This document shows, in pieces, positions 55,256 through 63,374 of a stretch of 64,000 bases of DNA. This DNA is from Blastococcus sp. HT6-4 (GTDB taxonomy: Bacteria > Actinomycetota > Actinomycetes > Mycobacteriales > Geodermatophilaceae). The notes beneath the pieces are model-generated. The model was not told the origin of the DNA. It did not search any database and worked only from the letters and a program-made list of their open reading frames with translations. Positions within the stretch are counted from its first letter, which is position 1; the number at the start of each line of letters is the position of its first letter. Where the stretch lies: contig NZ_CP155551.1 of assembly GCF_039679125.1 (NCBI RefSeq), forward strand, positions 682,001-746,000, written 5' to 3'. Position numbers and translations under genes: made by a program.

Positions 55256-55897
55256 GTGGCCGGCTGCTGCGACCCCCGCGGGTGCGACGGGGTGTTCGAC
55301 CCCCGCTTCGCCCGGCGGAGGGCGGCCCGCTACCGCCGGAAGGGCCTGGACCCGACCGCCCGCCGGATGGTGGACCTGCTCGCCGGGCACGGGGCGCGGG
55401 GCGCGACGGTGCTCGAGATCGGCGGCGGGGTCGGCGAGATCGGCCTCGAGCTGCTGCGGCGCGGTGCCGCGTCGGTGACGAACCTGGAGCTGTCGCCGGC
55501 CTACGAGGCCGAGGCCGCGGCGCTCGCCGAGGAGGCCGGCGTGGCCGGCCGGGTGCACCGCCGCCTGGTGGACATCGCCGTGGACCCGGCCGAGGTCGAG
55601 CCGGCCGACATCGTCGTGCTGCACCGGGTGGTGTGCTGCTACCCCGACCACGCGAGGCTGCTCGGCGCCGCCGCCGGCCACGCCCGCCGCCGGCTGGTCC
55701 TCAGCCATCCGCCGCGGAACCCGGTGTCGCGGACGGTGGTCGCGACGCAGAACCTGCTGCTCCGCGCCGCCGGCCGGGACTTCCGCACGTTCGCGCACCC
55801 GCCGGCCGCGATGCTGGCAGTGCTCGCCGACCACGGCCTGCACCTGACCGACGTCCACCGCGGCCCGGTCTGGCAGATCGCCGCCGTCGCCCGCTGA
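55256..55897 (+). CDS. Class I SAM-dependent methyltransferase
   Basis: Methyltransferase of unknown substrate. The protein is 213 aa. The SAM-binding motif I is VLEIGGGVGEIGLELLRRGA (near residue 50) and the later ADIVVLHRVVCCYPDH is motif IV. The head AGCCDPRGCDGVFDPRFARRRA is Cys-rich with three cysteines in nine residues, a recurrent oddity of this small actinobacterial group. GTG 55256 is placed by the CATAGT spacing. It could act on a small molecule or lipid. Confidence 0.85.
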   Translation: MAGCCDPRGCDGVFDPRFARRRAARYRRKGLDPTARRMVDLLAGHGARGATVLEIGGGVGEIGLELLRRGAASVTNLELSPAYEAEAAALAEEAGVAGRVHRRLVDIAVDPAEVEPADIVVLHRVVCCYPDHARLLGAAAGHARRRLVLSHPPRNPVSRTVVATQNLLLRAAGRDFRTFAHPPAAMLAVLADHGLHLTDVHRGPVWQIAAVAR

Positions 55898-55923
55898 GCC
55901 GGGCGGGGTCCGGCGACCGCGCC

Positions 55924-55929
55924 TACGGT
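55924..55929 (+). promoter_or_regulatory. Leaderless-type -10 of the DUF427 gene
   Basis: TACGGT ends 6 nt before ATG 55936. Confidence 0.55.
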
Positions 55930-55935
55930 CGGGTC

Positions 55936-56730
55936 ATGTCGCTGACGCTCGGCACCGGACCGCTCGCCCGACCCTCGACGGGGCAGCTGAACGCCGACCT
56001 GTGGTCGGTCGCCCCCGCGCACGCGCTCTACCTGCACCCGGTCCAGGAACGCATCCGCGGCGTGCTCGGCGGGCGCACCGTCGTGGACACCACCGGCGCG
56101 ATGCTGCTGCACGAGACCGGGTTGCTGCCGCGCTGGTACCTGCCCGGGACCGACGTGGCTCCCGGCCTGCTGCAGCCGAGCCCGACCCGCACGACCTGCC
56201 CGTTCAAGGGTGAGGCCCGGTACTGGCACCTGGAGGTCGGCGGCTCCCGCGTGGAGGACGCCGCCTGGTCCTACCCCGACCCGGTGGCCGGCTGCCCGCC
56301 GCTGGCCGGGCTGGTCTCCTTCTACCTGGAGCGGCTGGACACCTGGTACGTCGAGGAGGAGGAGCTGCTGGGCCATCCGCGCGACCCGTTCCACCGGGTC
56401 GACGCCCGGCGCTCCGAACGCCACGTCGTCGTCCGCATCGGCGGCGAGGTGGTCGCCGAGACCCGCACCCCGGTGGGGGTCTTCGAGACCGGCCTGCCGG
56501 TGCGCTGGTACGTGCCGGAGGCGGACGTGCGCGACGGCGTCCTCGAGCCCAGCGACACCACCTCGGTCTGCCCGTACAAGGGCATGGCGAGCTACGAGCA
56601 CGCGACCGTGGGCGGGCGGCGGTACGACGACGTGGCGTGGCGCTACCGGGAGCCGCTGCTGGAGGCGCTGCCGGCCGCCGGCCACCGGTGCTTCGACGGT
56701 GACGACGTGGAGGTGCAGGTCTCCGTCTGA
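55936..56730 (+). CDS. Tandem DUF427 protein
   Basis: Two copies of the small beta-barrel DUF427 domain, found alone in many bacteria. The protein is 264 aa. Copy 1 (about 40-130) has VVDTTGAMLLHETGLLPRWYLPG and CPFKGEARYWH. Copy 2 (about 150-245) has VVAETRTPVGVFETGLPVRWYVP and CPYKGMASYEH. The W-Y-[LV]-P and CP[FY]KG motifs are both conserved in each, so neither copy is visibly dead. The function is unknown. ATG 55936 follows TACGGT. It converges on the dehalogenase with only 7 nt between the stops. Confidence 0.88.
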   Translation: MSLTLGTGPLARPSTGQLNADLWSVAPAHALYLHPVQERIRGVLGGRTVVDTTGAMLLHETGLLPRWYLPGTDVAPGLLQPSPTRTTCPFKGEARYWHLEVGGSRVEDAAWSYPDPVAGCPPLAGLVSFYLERLDTWYVEEEELLGHPRDPFHRVDARRSERHVVVRIGGEVVAETRTPVGVFETGLPVRWYVPEADVRDGVLEPSDTTSVCPYKGMASYEHATVGGRRYDDVAWRYREPLLEALPAAGHRCFDGDDVEVQVSV

Positions 56731-56737
56731 CGCGGGG

Positions 56738-57415
56738 TCAGGTGAGCTGCCCGGCGAGGTCGGTCAGGCCGGTGGCGCGCAGCGACGGCGGGGTGAACGA
56801 CTCCGGGTACGGCGTCCCGGCGCGGTCGATCCACGCGGTGCCGAGGCCCGCGCGGGCGGCGCCGTCGATGTCCCAGGGGTGGACGGCCACGAGCAGCATG
56901 TCGGCCGGGTCGGTGCCGCACGTCCGCGCGGCGTACTCGTAGGCGGCGCGGGCCGGCTTCCAGATCCCGGCGTCCTCCACCGACAGCAGCGCCTCGAAGC
57001 GGTCGCGGATGCCGGCGTCGGTCAGCAGCCGATCCGCCACCTGCGCCGAACCGTTCGACAGGGTGACCAGGCGCCGGCCCGACCCGCGCAGCGCGCGGAT
57101 CCCGTCGGGCACGTCGGGGTGGACGGGCAGCTGCCCGAAACCGCCCATGACATGGTCGACGGCGCCGTCGAGGTCCCGGTCGAGGTCGACCCCGCGCAGC
57201 ACCGTGCGGAGCGCATCGGCGCCGAGCCCGGCGAAGGGGCGCGAGGCGCCGACGGCGGTCAGGGCGAAACCGTCGCGCAGCAGCGAGGCGAACCACAGCG
57301 TCGCCAGGTGCGCGGGCGCGCCGACGTCGGTGAACCGCCCGGCCATCGGGCTCATGTCGGAGAGGGTCTCGTTGACGTCGAAGACGATCACGGTCGGCGA
57401 GCTGGTCATCGGCAT
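56738..57415 (-). CDS. Haloacid dehalogenase, type II
   Basis: HAD-superfamily enzyme, probably hydrolysing L-2-haloacids. The protein is 225 aa. The nucleophile Asp is in VIVFDVNETLSDM, the Thr/Ser in LVTLSNGS, Lys in SVEDAGIWKPARAAYEYA, and the last motif in VAVHPWDIDGAARAGLGTAW. The VNETL and KP-x3-Y pieces match dehalogenases rather than phosphatases. ATG 57415 (MPMTSSP) or ATG 57409 could start it; no good ribosome-binding site distinguishes them. Confidence 0.88.
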   Translation of the reverse strand: MPMTSSPTVIVFDVNETLSDMSPMAGRFTDVGAPAHLATLWFASLLRDGFALTAVGASRPFAGLGADALRTVLRGVDLDRDLDGAVDHVMGGFGQLPVHPDVPDGIRALRGSGRRLVTLSNGSAQVADRLLTDAGIRDRFEALLSVEDAGIWKPARAAYEYAARTCGTDPADMLLVAVHPWDIDGAARAGLGTAWIDRAGTPYPESFTPPSLRATGLTDLAGQLT

Positions 57416-57560
57416 GCCTGATCTGTGAGACGGGGGGCGGCCCGTGACATGCCCGCCCCGGCCAGGCCCGACTCCTCGGTCGGGATCCGGTCGGGCGCCG
57501 CGCCGGACCGTCGTCCGCTCAGGGCGCAGCGAGCACCCTTCCGTCCGCCCCTCGATCGAC

Positions 57561-57580
57561 TTACCATGTAACCCTGTAAT
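57561..57580 (+). promoter_or_regulatory. TGTAA-repeat operator/promoter
   Basis: TTAC-CAT-GTAA (57561-57571) is a perfect dyad, and TGTAA repeats at 57567 and 57575. TGTAAT (57575-57580) also has a -10 look. This AT-rich island in GC-rich DNA lies 23 nt before ATG 57604, after which comes GGAGG. A repressor site over the promoter is likely. Confidence 0.6.
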
Positions 57581-57603
57581 CAGCTGCGTCCACGGAGGTC
57601 GCC

Positions 57604-58203
57604 ATGCATGCCCACCGATTCGCCGATGCACCGTTCGGCCCCGGGTTCCGCCGCGGGCGGGGCCGTGGGGCCGGAGGCCGGGGTGCCGAGGCACCGCCCC
57701 CGGTCGAGCGCACCGAGGTCGCCGGCTGGTTCGCCGGCCGGCTTTCCGACGACTGGTTCACCGGGCCGGTCGAGCTGACCGTCGACCGGGACGAGATCAC
57801 CGTCGTCGGCACGCTGCCCGAGCCCTCGGCCGGGGACGGTGACCCGGCCGCCGCCCGGTCCGGCCGGATCGCCCGGTTCCGGGAGGAGACGCGGGGTCAG
57901 CGGATGGCGGTCGCCGACGCCGCGCAGGAGCGCTACGGCCGGTCGGTGGCCTGGGGTGCGGTGTGCGGGGACACGCGGGAGCTGTTCACCACCCTGTCGG
58001 TGCCGGTGATGACCCGCCTGCGGCAGCCCGAGCGGCTGGTGCTCGACACCCTGGTCGACGCCGGCGTCGCCCGTTCCCGGTCGGAGGCGCTCGCCTGGGC
58101 GGTCCGCCTGGTCGGGCAGCACGCCGACGAGTGGCTCACCGAGCTGCGGGACGCCATGGCCTCGGTCGAGGAGGTCCGTGCCCGGGGGCCCCAGGTCGGC
58201 TGA
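57604..58203 (+). CDS. Possible autoregulatory protein with Arg/Gly-rich head and C-terminal RHH-like helix pair
   Basis: I do not recognise a named family. The protein is 199 aa. Residues 12-28 (FGPGFRRGRGRGAGGRG) are Arg/Gly-rich. Residues 40-70 resemble a small beta domain (WFTGPVELTVDRDEITVVGTL). From about 80 there are helices, including GRIARFREETRGQRMAVADAA and the C-terminal ARSRSEALAWAVRLVGQHADEWL, which looks like a ribbon-helix-helix or dimerisation helix. ATG 57604 follows GGAGG by 4 nt. A TGTAA-type dyad just upstream fits an autorepressed regulator. That role is inference. Confidence 0.6.
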   Translation: MHAHRFADAPFGPGFRRGRGRGAGGRGAEAPPPVERTEVAGWFAGRLSDDWFTGPVELTVDRDEITVVGTLPEPSAGDGDPAAARSGRIARFREETRGQRMAVADAAQERYGRSVAWGAVCGDTRELFTTLSVPVMTRLRQPERLVLDTLVDAGVARSRSEALAWAVRLVGQHADEWLTELRDAMASVEEVRARGPQVG

Positions 58204-58224
58204 CCGCGGGTCCCGGCCGCCAGG

Positions 58225-58230
58225 GACACT
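58225..58230 (+). promoter_or_regulatory. Leaderless-type -10 of menJ
   Basis: GACACT ends 6 nt before GTG 58237, identical in sequence and spacing to the mca promoter. Confidence 0.5.
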
Positions 58231-58236
58231 GGGCCG

Positions 58237-59508
58237 GTGACCCTCGCCCCCGTGCCCGCCGCGACGGACGTCCTCGTGGTCGGCGCCGGGCCGGCCGGCT
58301 CCGCCGCCGCCGCGTGGGCCGCCCGTGCGGGCCACGACGTGGTGCTCGCCGACGCGGCGGTCTTCCCCCGCGACAAGACCTGTGGTGACGGGCTGACCCC
58401 GCGCGCGATCGCCGAGCTGGACCACCTGGGGCTGGGCGACTGGGCCCGGTCGAAGGCGCGCAACCGCGGGCTGCGCGCGGCCGGTTTCGGGCGGGAGTGG
58501 GAGCTGCCGTGGCCCGGGGGAGCCTTCCCCGACCACGGCAGCGCCGTGCCCCGCACCGAGCTCGACGCCCGCATCCGGCAGGTGGCGCTCGACTCCGGGA
58601 CGGTGGCCGCCGACGGCGTCCGGGCCGTGGACGTGGAGCGCGACGGCGACCGGGTCACCGGAGTGGTGCTCGAGCACGCCGACGAGACGCGCTCGACGGT
58701 CGCCTGCCGGCGGCTGGTCGTCGCCGACGGCGTGCGGTCCCCGCTCGGGCGGGTGCTGGGCCGGGAGTGGCACCGCGACACCGCCTACGGCGTGGCCGCC
58801 CGCGGGTACATGACCTCCGGCCGCGGCGACGACGAGTGGATCTCCTCCCACCTGGAGCTGCGGGGTGCCGAGGGGGAGCTGCTGTCGGGCTACGGCTGGG
58901 TGTTCCCGCTGGGGGCGGAGGCCGGCGAGGTGAACATCGGGGTGGGCACCCTGGCCACCGCCCGCCGTCCGGCCGGCGTGCAACTCAAGGCGCTGCTGGA
59001 GACCTACGCCGCCGCCCGCCGCGAGGAGTGGCGGCTCGACGGCGACGTCCGCCTGCCGGCCTCGGCGCTGCTGCCCATGGGCGGGGCGGTGTCCGGCGTC
59101 GCGGGGCGCAACTGGGCGCTGGTCGGCGACGCGGCCGGCTGCGTCAACCCGCTCAACGGCGAGGGGATCGACTACGGCCTCGAGACCGGCCGCACGATCG
59201 CCGGGATGCTGGACGAGGACGACTGGTCGGCGGCCTGGCCGGCGACCCTGCGCCGGCACTACGGGGACGCGTTCTCGATCGCCCGGCGGCTGGCCGGGCT
59301 GCTCACCGTCCCGCGCTTCCTGCCCGCCGCCGGCCCGGTCGGCATGCGCTCCCGCGCGCTGATGACCGTGGCGCTGCGGGTCATGGGCAATCTCGTCACC
59401 GACGAGGACCGCGATCTGACGGCCCGGCTGTGGCGGCTCGCCGGCCGGGCGTCGGTGCGGCTCGACGAGCGCCCGCCCTTCCCGGCTGCCGATCTCCGCC
59501 GCGCCTGA
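58237..59508 (+). CDS. menJ: Geranylgeranyl reductase family FAD enzyme, menaquinone reductase MenJ-like
   Basis: Saturates one isoprene unit of menaquinone in actinobacterial membranes. The protein is 423 aa. The FAD-binding start is VLVVGAGPAGSAAAAWAARAGH. FPRDKTCGDGLTPRA is the family fingerprint, and ALVGDAAGCVNPLNGEGIDYGLETGR is the second FAD motif. The C-terminal part carries the hydrophobic substrate tunnel. The start GTG 58237 follows GACACT. Archaeal lipid reductases share the fold, but an actinobacterial single copy most likely acts on menaquinone. Confidence 0.88.
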   Translation: MTLAPVPAATDVLVVGAGPAGSAAAAWAARAGHDVVLADAAVFPRDKTCGDGLTPRAIAELDHLGLGDWARSKARNRGLRAAGFGREWELPWPGGAFPDHGSAVPRTELDARIRQVALDSGTVAADGVRAVDVERDGDRVTGVVLEHADETRSTVACRRLVVADGVRSPLGRVLGREWHRDTAYGVAARGYMTSGRGDDEWISSHLELRGAEGELLSGYGWVFPLGAEAGEVNIGVGTLATARRPAGVQLKALLETYAAARREEWRLDGDVRLPASALLPMGGAVSGVAGRNWALVGDAAGCVNPLNGEGIDYGLETGRTIAGMLDEDDWSAAWPATLRRHYGDAFSIARRLAGLLTVPRFLPAAGPVGMRSRALMTVALRVMGNLVTDEDRDLTARLWRLAGRASVRLDERPPFPAADLRRA

Positions 59509-59567
59509 GCGCACCGCCGTACCGTCGCCGAGAAGGTGGCCTGGGTCACACTTGTGGGGTTACCGTC

Positions 59568-59588
59568 GAACCGGGAGCTCCCCGGTTC
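59568..59588 (+). repeat. Inverted repeat in the menJ-SIMPL gap
   Basis: GAACCGGG (59568-59575) pairs with CCCGGTTC (59581-59588) around AGCTC. It may be the leader hairpin of the next gene or a weak terminator of menJ. Confidence 0.4.
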
Positions 59589-59635
59589 CTGCGGTCGTCC
59601 TCCCGGGCACCGGCCGTCGACGTCAGGAGTGCCTC

Positions 59636-60364
59636 GTGCAGTCCCGCCGAGCCCTCGCCCTGCTCGCAGCTCCGGCGCTCCTCGCCGCCACGGCCTGCGG
59701 CGCCCCGGGAGCGGCGGCGGCCCCCACCCCGGTCGCCGGCGCACCGGCCGAGGAGGCCGGGGTGCGGGTGGCCGGCGTCGGCTCGGCTGCCGGCGTCCCT
59801 GACGTCCTGCGCGTCATGGTGGCCGTGGAGTCCACGGCGCCGACGGTGGAGCAGGCGCTGCAGGATGCCGACGCCGCGGCCCGTCGGGTGCTCGACGCGC
59901 TGGCCGACCTGGGCGTGGCCGAGCGCGACGTCCAGACGGTGGACCTGCAGCTGCACTCCCGATCCCGCCCGGACGGTGAGCAGGCGGACGGCTACGTCGC
60001 CCGGCAGACCCTCGCGGTCACGCTGCGCGACCTCGAGGAGGCCGGTGCGACGATCGGCGCGGCCGTCGAGGCCGGTGGGGAGGCCGCGCGGCTGCAGGGC
60101 CTGACGTTCGCGCTGGAGGACGACACCGCCCTGCGCGAGCAGGCCCGCGACGAGGCCTTCGCCGACGCCCGGCGCGTCGCCGAGCAGTACGCGGAGCTCG
60201 CCGGCCGGGAGCTCGGCCGCCTCGTCTCGGTGGAGGAGCAGGCCGAGGCCGCCGGGCCGGGCCCCGTGCCGCTGGCCGAGACGGCCGACGCCGGGTCGGT
60301 TCCGCTGGCCCCGGGCACCACCGAGGTCACGGTCACCGCCCACGTGCGGTGGGCGCTGGAGTGA
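59636..60364 (+). CDS. SIMPL-domain lipoprotein
   Basis: Exported protein with the SIMPL (DUF541) fold, of unclear function. The protein is 242 aa. The signal peptide ends in LLAATAC (Cys about residue 20). The mature part has VAVESTAPTVEQALQDADAAARRVLDAL, then GVAERDVQTVDLQLHS, a YVARQTLAVTLRDLEEAG core and QARDEAFADARRVAEQYAELAGREL. GTG 59636 follows AGGAG by 6 nt. It converges on hemolysin III 10 nt away. Confidence 0.88.
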   Translation: MQSRRALALLAAPALLAATACGAPGAAAAPTPVAGAPAEEAGVRVAGVGSAAGVPDVLRVMVAVESTAPTVEQALQDADAAARRVLDALADLGVAERDVQTVDLQLHSRSRPDGEQADGYVARQTLAVTLRDLEEAGATIGAAVEAGGEAARLQGLTFALEDDTALREQARDEAFADARRVAEQYAELAGRELGRLVSVEEQAEAAGPGPVPLAETADAGSVPLAPGTTEVTVTAHVRWALE

Positions 60365-60374
60365 GGCCGCGACC

Positions 60375-61190
60375 TCAGCCGACGAAGGGGCTGTTGTACA
60401 CCGCGAAATAGACGGCGATGTAGTGGCAGATCGCCGCGACGACGGTCATCGCGTGGAAGACCTCGTGGTACCCGAACGTCCCGGGCCAGGGGTTGGGCTT
60501 CTTGATGCCGTAGGCGACGCCGCCGAAGGTGTAGAGCACGCCGCCGACGGCGAGCAGCACGAGCGAGGCGACTCCGGCGATCTGCAGGATGTCGGTGAGG
60601 ATGAAGACCGCGACCCAGCCGAGGCCGATGTAGAGCGGCACGCCGAGCCAGCGCGGCGCCGTCGGCCAGGTCATCTTGAGGCCGACGCCGGCCAGGGCGC
60701 CGGCCCAGACCCCGGCCAGCACCCAGAGGCCGGTGGGCTGGTCGACGGCCAGCAGCGCGAACGGCGTGTAGGTGCCGGCGATGAACAGGAAGATCATCGA
60801 GTGGTCGAGCCGCTTCATGATCTTCCAGCCGCGGGGCGACCAGCGGCGGCGGTGGTACAGCGCGCTGATGCCGAACAGGCCGCAGATGGTCAGGCAGTAG
60901 ATCACCACCGGCCAGCCGGCCCGGGCCCCCTGCGCGAAGGCCAGCGGGATGAGCACGGCGCCGGCGACGATCGCGCCGAAGAACGAGAAGAGGTGGATCC
61001 AGCCGCGCATCCGGGGCCGGGTGTCGGGGTGGTCCCAGTCGGGGTCGTCGAAGTCGGCGGCGTCCCAGGTCTGCTGGACCCGTTCGCCCTCGTCGACGAC
61101 GGCGGTGATCGCCTCCCGGGCCGGAGCCTCCAGCTCCGCACCGTCGGACTCCACCCGGACTGGTCGGTCGTGGTGGGGTGAGACGCTCAT
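60375..61190 (-). CDS. Hemolysin III/PAQR family membrane protein
   Basis: Seven-helix membrane protein of the PAQR/HlyIII group, with a metal site and suspected hydrolase (ceramidase-like) activity; the haemolysin name is historical. The protein is 271 aa. The head (1-62) is acidic. SALYHRRRW, RLDHSMIFLFIAGTYTPFAL and YHEVFHAMTVVAAICHYIAV supply the conserved metal ligands (S, D, H...H). ATG 61190 follows a minus-strand TAGCCT by 6 nt. It is divergent from the cis-prenyl transferase, as in mycobacteria. Confidence 0.92.
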   Translation of the reverse strand: MSVSPHHDRPVRVESDGAELEAPAREAITAVVDEGERVQQTWDAADFDDPDWDHPDTRPRMRGWIHLFSFFGAIVAGAVLIPLAFAQGARAGWPVVIYCLTICGLFGISALYHRRRWSPRGWKIMKRLDHSMIFLFIAGTYTPFALLAVDQPTGLWVLAGVWAGALAGVGLKMTWPTAPRWLGVPLYIGLGWVAVFILTDILQIAGVASLVLLAVGGVLYTFGGVAYGIKKPNPWPGTFGYHEVFHAMTVVAAICHYIAVYFAVYNSPFVG

Positions 61191-61196
61191 GCTCCG

Positions 61197-61202
61197 AGGC
61201 TA
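61197..61202 (-). promoter_or_regulatory. Leaderless-type -10 of the hemolysin III gene
   Basis: TAGCCT on the minus strand ends 6 nt before ATG 61190. Confidence 0.55.
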
Positions 61203-61314
61203 CGGAGCCGTAGGTTGTGCGTCATCCGGAAGACCTGTGAGCTTCCTGCCAGCTCTGCCGGCCGTGCGGGCGCGACGGGCCGCCGCGCTCCGGGCCGACC
61301 GGGGGCGCGGGGCC

Positions 61315-61320
61315 TAGGGT
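61315..61320 (+). promoter_or_regulatory. Leaderless-type -10 of the cis-prenyl transferase gene
   Basis: TAGGGT ends 7 nt before GTG 61328 and overlaps the alternative GTG 61319, which it therefore rules out. Confidence 0.55.
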
Positions 61321-61327
61321 GACCGCC

Positions 61328-62107
61328 GTGGGCGTGCGTCGGAAGGTCCGTGAGGCGCTCATCCAGGTGTACGAGCGCCGGCTGGCCCACGCGCTCGTCG
61401 ACGCGGACGTCCCCCGCCACGTCGGTGTGATCATGGACGGCAACCGCCGGTGGGCGCGCGCGATCGGCCTGGAGGACGTCGCCCACGGTCATCGGCGCGG
61501 TGCGGACAAGATCGTCGACCTGCTGGGCTGGTGCGACGACGCCGGGGTCGCGGTGGTGACGCTGTTCATGCTGTCCACCGACAACCTGCGCCGGCCCGAG
61601 TCGGAGCTCAGCGCGCTGCTGCGCATCATCGAGGACGTCGCCGTCGACCTGTCCCGCCCCGGGCGGCCCTGGAAGGTGCGGCAGATGGGCGCGCCCGAGC
61701 TCCTGCCGGCGGAGACCGTCGCGGTGCTGAAGCAGGCCGAGGAGGACACCTGCGACCGTGCCGGGGCGACGGTCAACCTCGCCGTCGGCTACGGCGGCCG
61801 CCGGGAGATCGCTGACGCGGTCCGCTCGCTGCTGACCGAGCACGCCGCCCGCGGCACCTCGCTGGAGGAACTGGTGGAGGTGCTCGACGTCGAGCACATC
61901 GCCGAGCACCTCTACACCCGGGGCCAGCCGGACCCCGACCTGGTGATCCGCACCAGCGGGGAGCAACGGATGTCGGGATTCCTGCTCTGGCAGACGGCCA
62001 ACGCGGAGTTCCACTTCACCGACGTCTACTGGCCCGACTTCCGGCGGATCGACTTCCTGCGCGCCCTGCGCGACTACTCCGCGCGGCACCGGCGCTTCGG
62101 CGGGTAG
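61328..62107 (+). CDS. Cis-isoprenyl diphosphate synthase (UppS family)
   Basis: Condenses isopentenyl diphosphate in cis onto an allylic primer to make short or long Z-prenyl carriers for cell-wall lipids. The protein is 259 aa. Catalytic HVGVIMDGNRRWAR, TLFMLSTDNLRRPESEL, and DLVIRTSGEQRMSGFLLWQ are all intact. Residues near WCDDAGVAVVTLF control chain length but do not settle it by eye. In mycobacteria the enzyme next to hemolysin III is the Z,E-farnesyl synthase, so the same short-chain role is likely. GTG 61328 is placed by the TAGGGT. Confidence 0.93.
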   Translation: MGVRRKVREALIQVYERRLAHALVDADVPRHVGVIMDGNRRWARAIGLEDVAHGHRRGADKIVDLLGWCDDAGVAVVTLFMLSTDNLRRPESELSALLRIIEDVAVDLSRPGRPWKVRQMGAPELLPAETVAVLKQAEEDTCDRAGATVNLAVGYGGRREIADAVRSLLTEHAARGTSLEELVEVLDVEHIAEHLYTRGQPDPDLVIRTSGEQRMSGFLLWQTANAEFHFTDVYWPDFRRIDFLRALRDYSARHRRFGG

Positions 62108-62141
62108 CCGGGGGAGTGCTCGGGGGAGCGGGTGCGGCTGC

Positions 62142-62147
62142 GAAACT
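62142..62147 (+). promoter_or_regulatory. Leaderless-type -10 of the DUF885 gene
   Basis: GAAACT ends 6 nt before ATG 62154; no ribosome-binding site is seen. Confidence 0.45.
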
Positions 62148-62153
62148 GCCTCC

Positions 62154-63371
62154 ATGACCGCAGCAGGCCTCGACATCGCCCTCGAGTACGTGCGGCTCGG
62201 GCTGCGCTTCGACCGCCTGGAGCCCGGTTTCGTCGACGCCTACACCGGCGATCCGCGGGTCCGGGCGCAGGTCCTGGACGAGCCGGCCCCCACTCCGCAG
62301 CAGCTGCGGGACCGGGCCCGCCGGCTGCTGCGCGAGCTCGATGCGGCCGGCCTGCCCGAGGACCGCGCCGGTTTCCTGCGGGGCCAGCTCACCGGCCTGG
62401 AGTGCAGCGCCCGGAAGATGAGTGGGGAGCCGGTCGGCTTCGTCGACGAGGTGCGCAGCTACTTCCAGGTCGACGTCGGGCTGGGGGACGAGGCCGCCTA
62501 CGCCGCCGCGCACGCCGACCTCGACGCGCTGCTGCCGGGCGACGGCACGCTGGCCGAGCGGTACGCGGCGCACCGGCGCCGGGAGGAGTGCCCGCCCGAC
62601 CGGCTGGAGACCGCGGTACAGGCGCTGTCGAGCGCACTGCGCGACCGGGTCCGTGGGCAGTACGGCCTGCCGGAGTCCGAGACGGTGCGCTACGAGGTCG
62701 TCACGGACAAGCCGTGGTCGGGGTTCAACTACTACGAGGGCGACTTCCGCTCGCGGGTGGCCATCAACGCCGACCTGCCGCACCGGCTCTCCCAGCTGCC
62801 GCACCTGGTGGCGCACGAGTCCTACCCGGGTCACCACACCGAGCACTGCCGCAAGGAGCGCGGTCTCGTCGAGCGGTCGGGGCGGCTGGAGCACACGGTC
62901 TTCCTGGTCAACACCCCCGAATGCCTGATGGCGGAGGGGCTGGCCGACCTCGGCGTCCCGGCGGCGATCGGGGACGGCTGGGGCGCGTGGTCGGCGGAGA
63001 TCCTCGGTGACCTGGGGCTGCGGTTCGACGGTGACCTGGCCGAGCGGATCGCGACGGCGGCCGCGCCGCTGAACCGGGTGCGCCAGGACGCCGCGGTGCT
63101 GCTGCACGACCGCGGAGCCGACGCCGACGAGGTCGGCGCCTACCTCCAGCGGTGGGCGTTGGTCAGCCCCGAGCGGGCCCGCCAGCAGATCCGCTTCCTC
63201 ACCGACCCGCTGTGGCGGGCCTACATCTCGACCTACGTCGAGGGCTACGACCTGCTCTCGCGGTGGCTGACCGCCCGCCCGGCGGCCCAGCCGGTCGCCG
63301 ACCGTTTCGTCCGCCTGCTCGACGAGCCGCTCACGCCGCAGCGGGTCGCCGCCGAGCTCGGGGACGGCTGA
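62154..63371 (+). CDS. DUF885-like metallopeptidase-type protein
   Basis: Likely zinc hydrolase of unknown substrate. The protein is 405 aa, shorter than the 550-residue DUF885 norm. The metal site is HESYPGHHTEH (residues about 221-231), a variant in which HExxxGHH replaces HExxH. NTPECLMAEGLADLGVPA supplies the likely third Glu ligand. WSGFNYYEGDFRSRVAIN precedes it. ATG 62154 follows GAAACT. Peptidase activity is inferred from the motif. Confidence 0.83.
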   Translation: MTAAGLDIALEYVRLGLRFDRLEPGFVDAYTGDPRVRAQVLDEPAPTPQQLRDRARRLLRELDAAGLPEDRAGFLRGQLTGLECSARKMSGEPVGFVDEVRSYFQVDVGLGDEAAYAAAHADLDALLPGDGTLAERYAAHRRREECPPDRLETAVQALSSALRDRVRGQYGLPESETVRYEVVTDKPWSGFNYYEGDFRSRVAINADLPHRLSQLPHLVAHESYPGHHTEHCRKERGLVERSGRLEHTVFLVNTPECLMAEGLADLGVPAAIGDGWGAWSAEILGDLGLRFDGDLAERIATAAAPLNRVRQDAAVLLHDRGADADEVGAYLQRWALVSPERARQQIRFLTDPLWRAYISTYVEGYDLLSRWLTARPAAQPVADRFVRLLDEPLTPQRVAAELGDG

Positions 63372-63374
63372 GCG

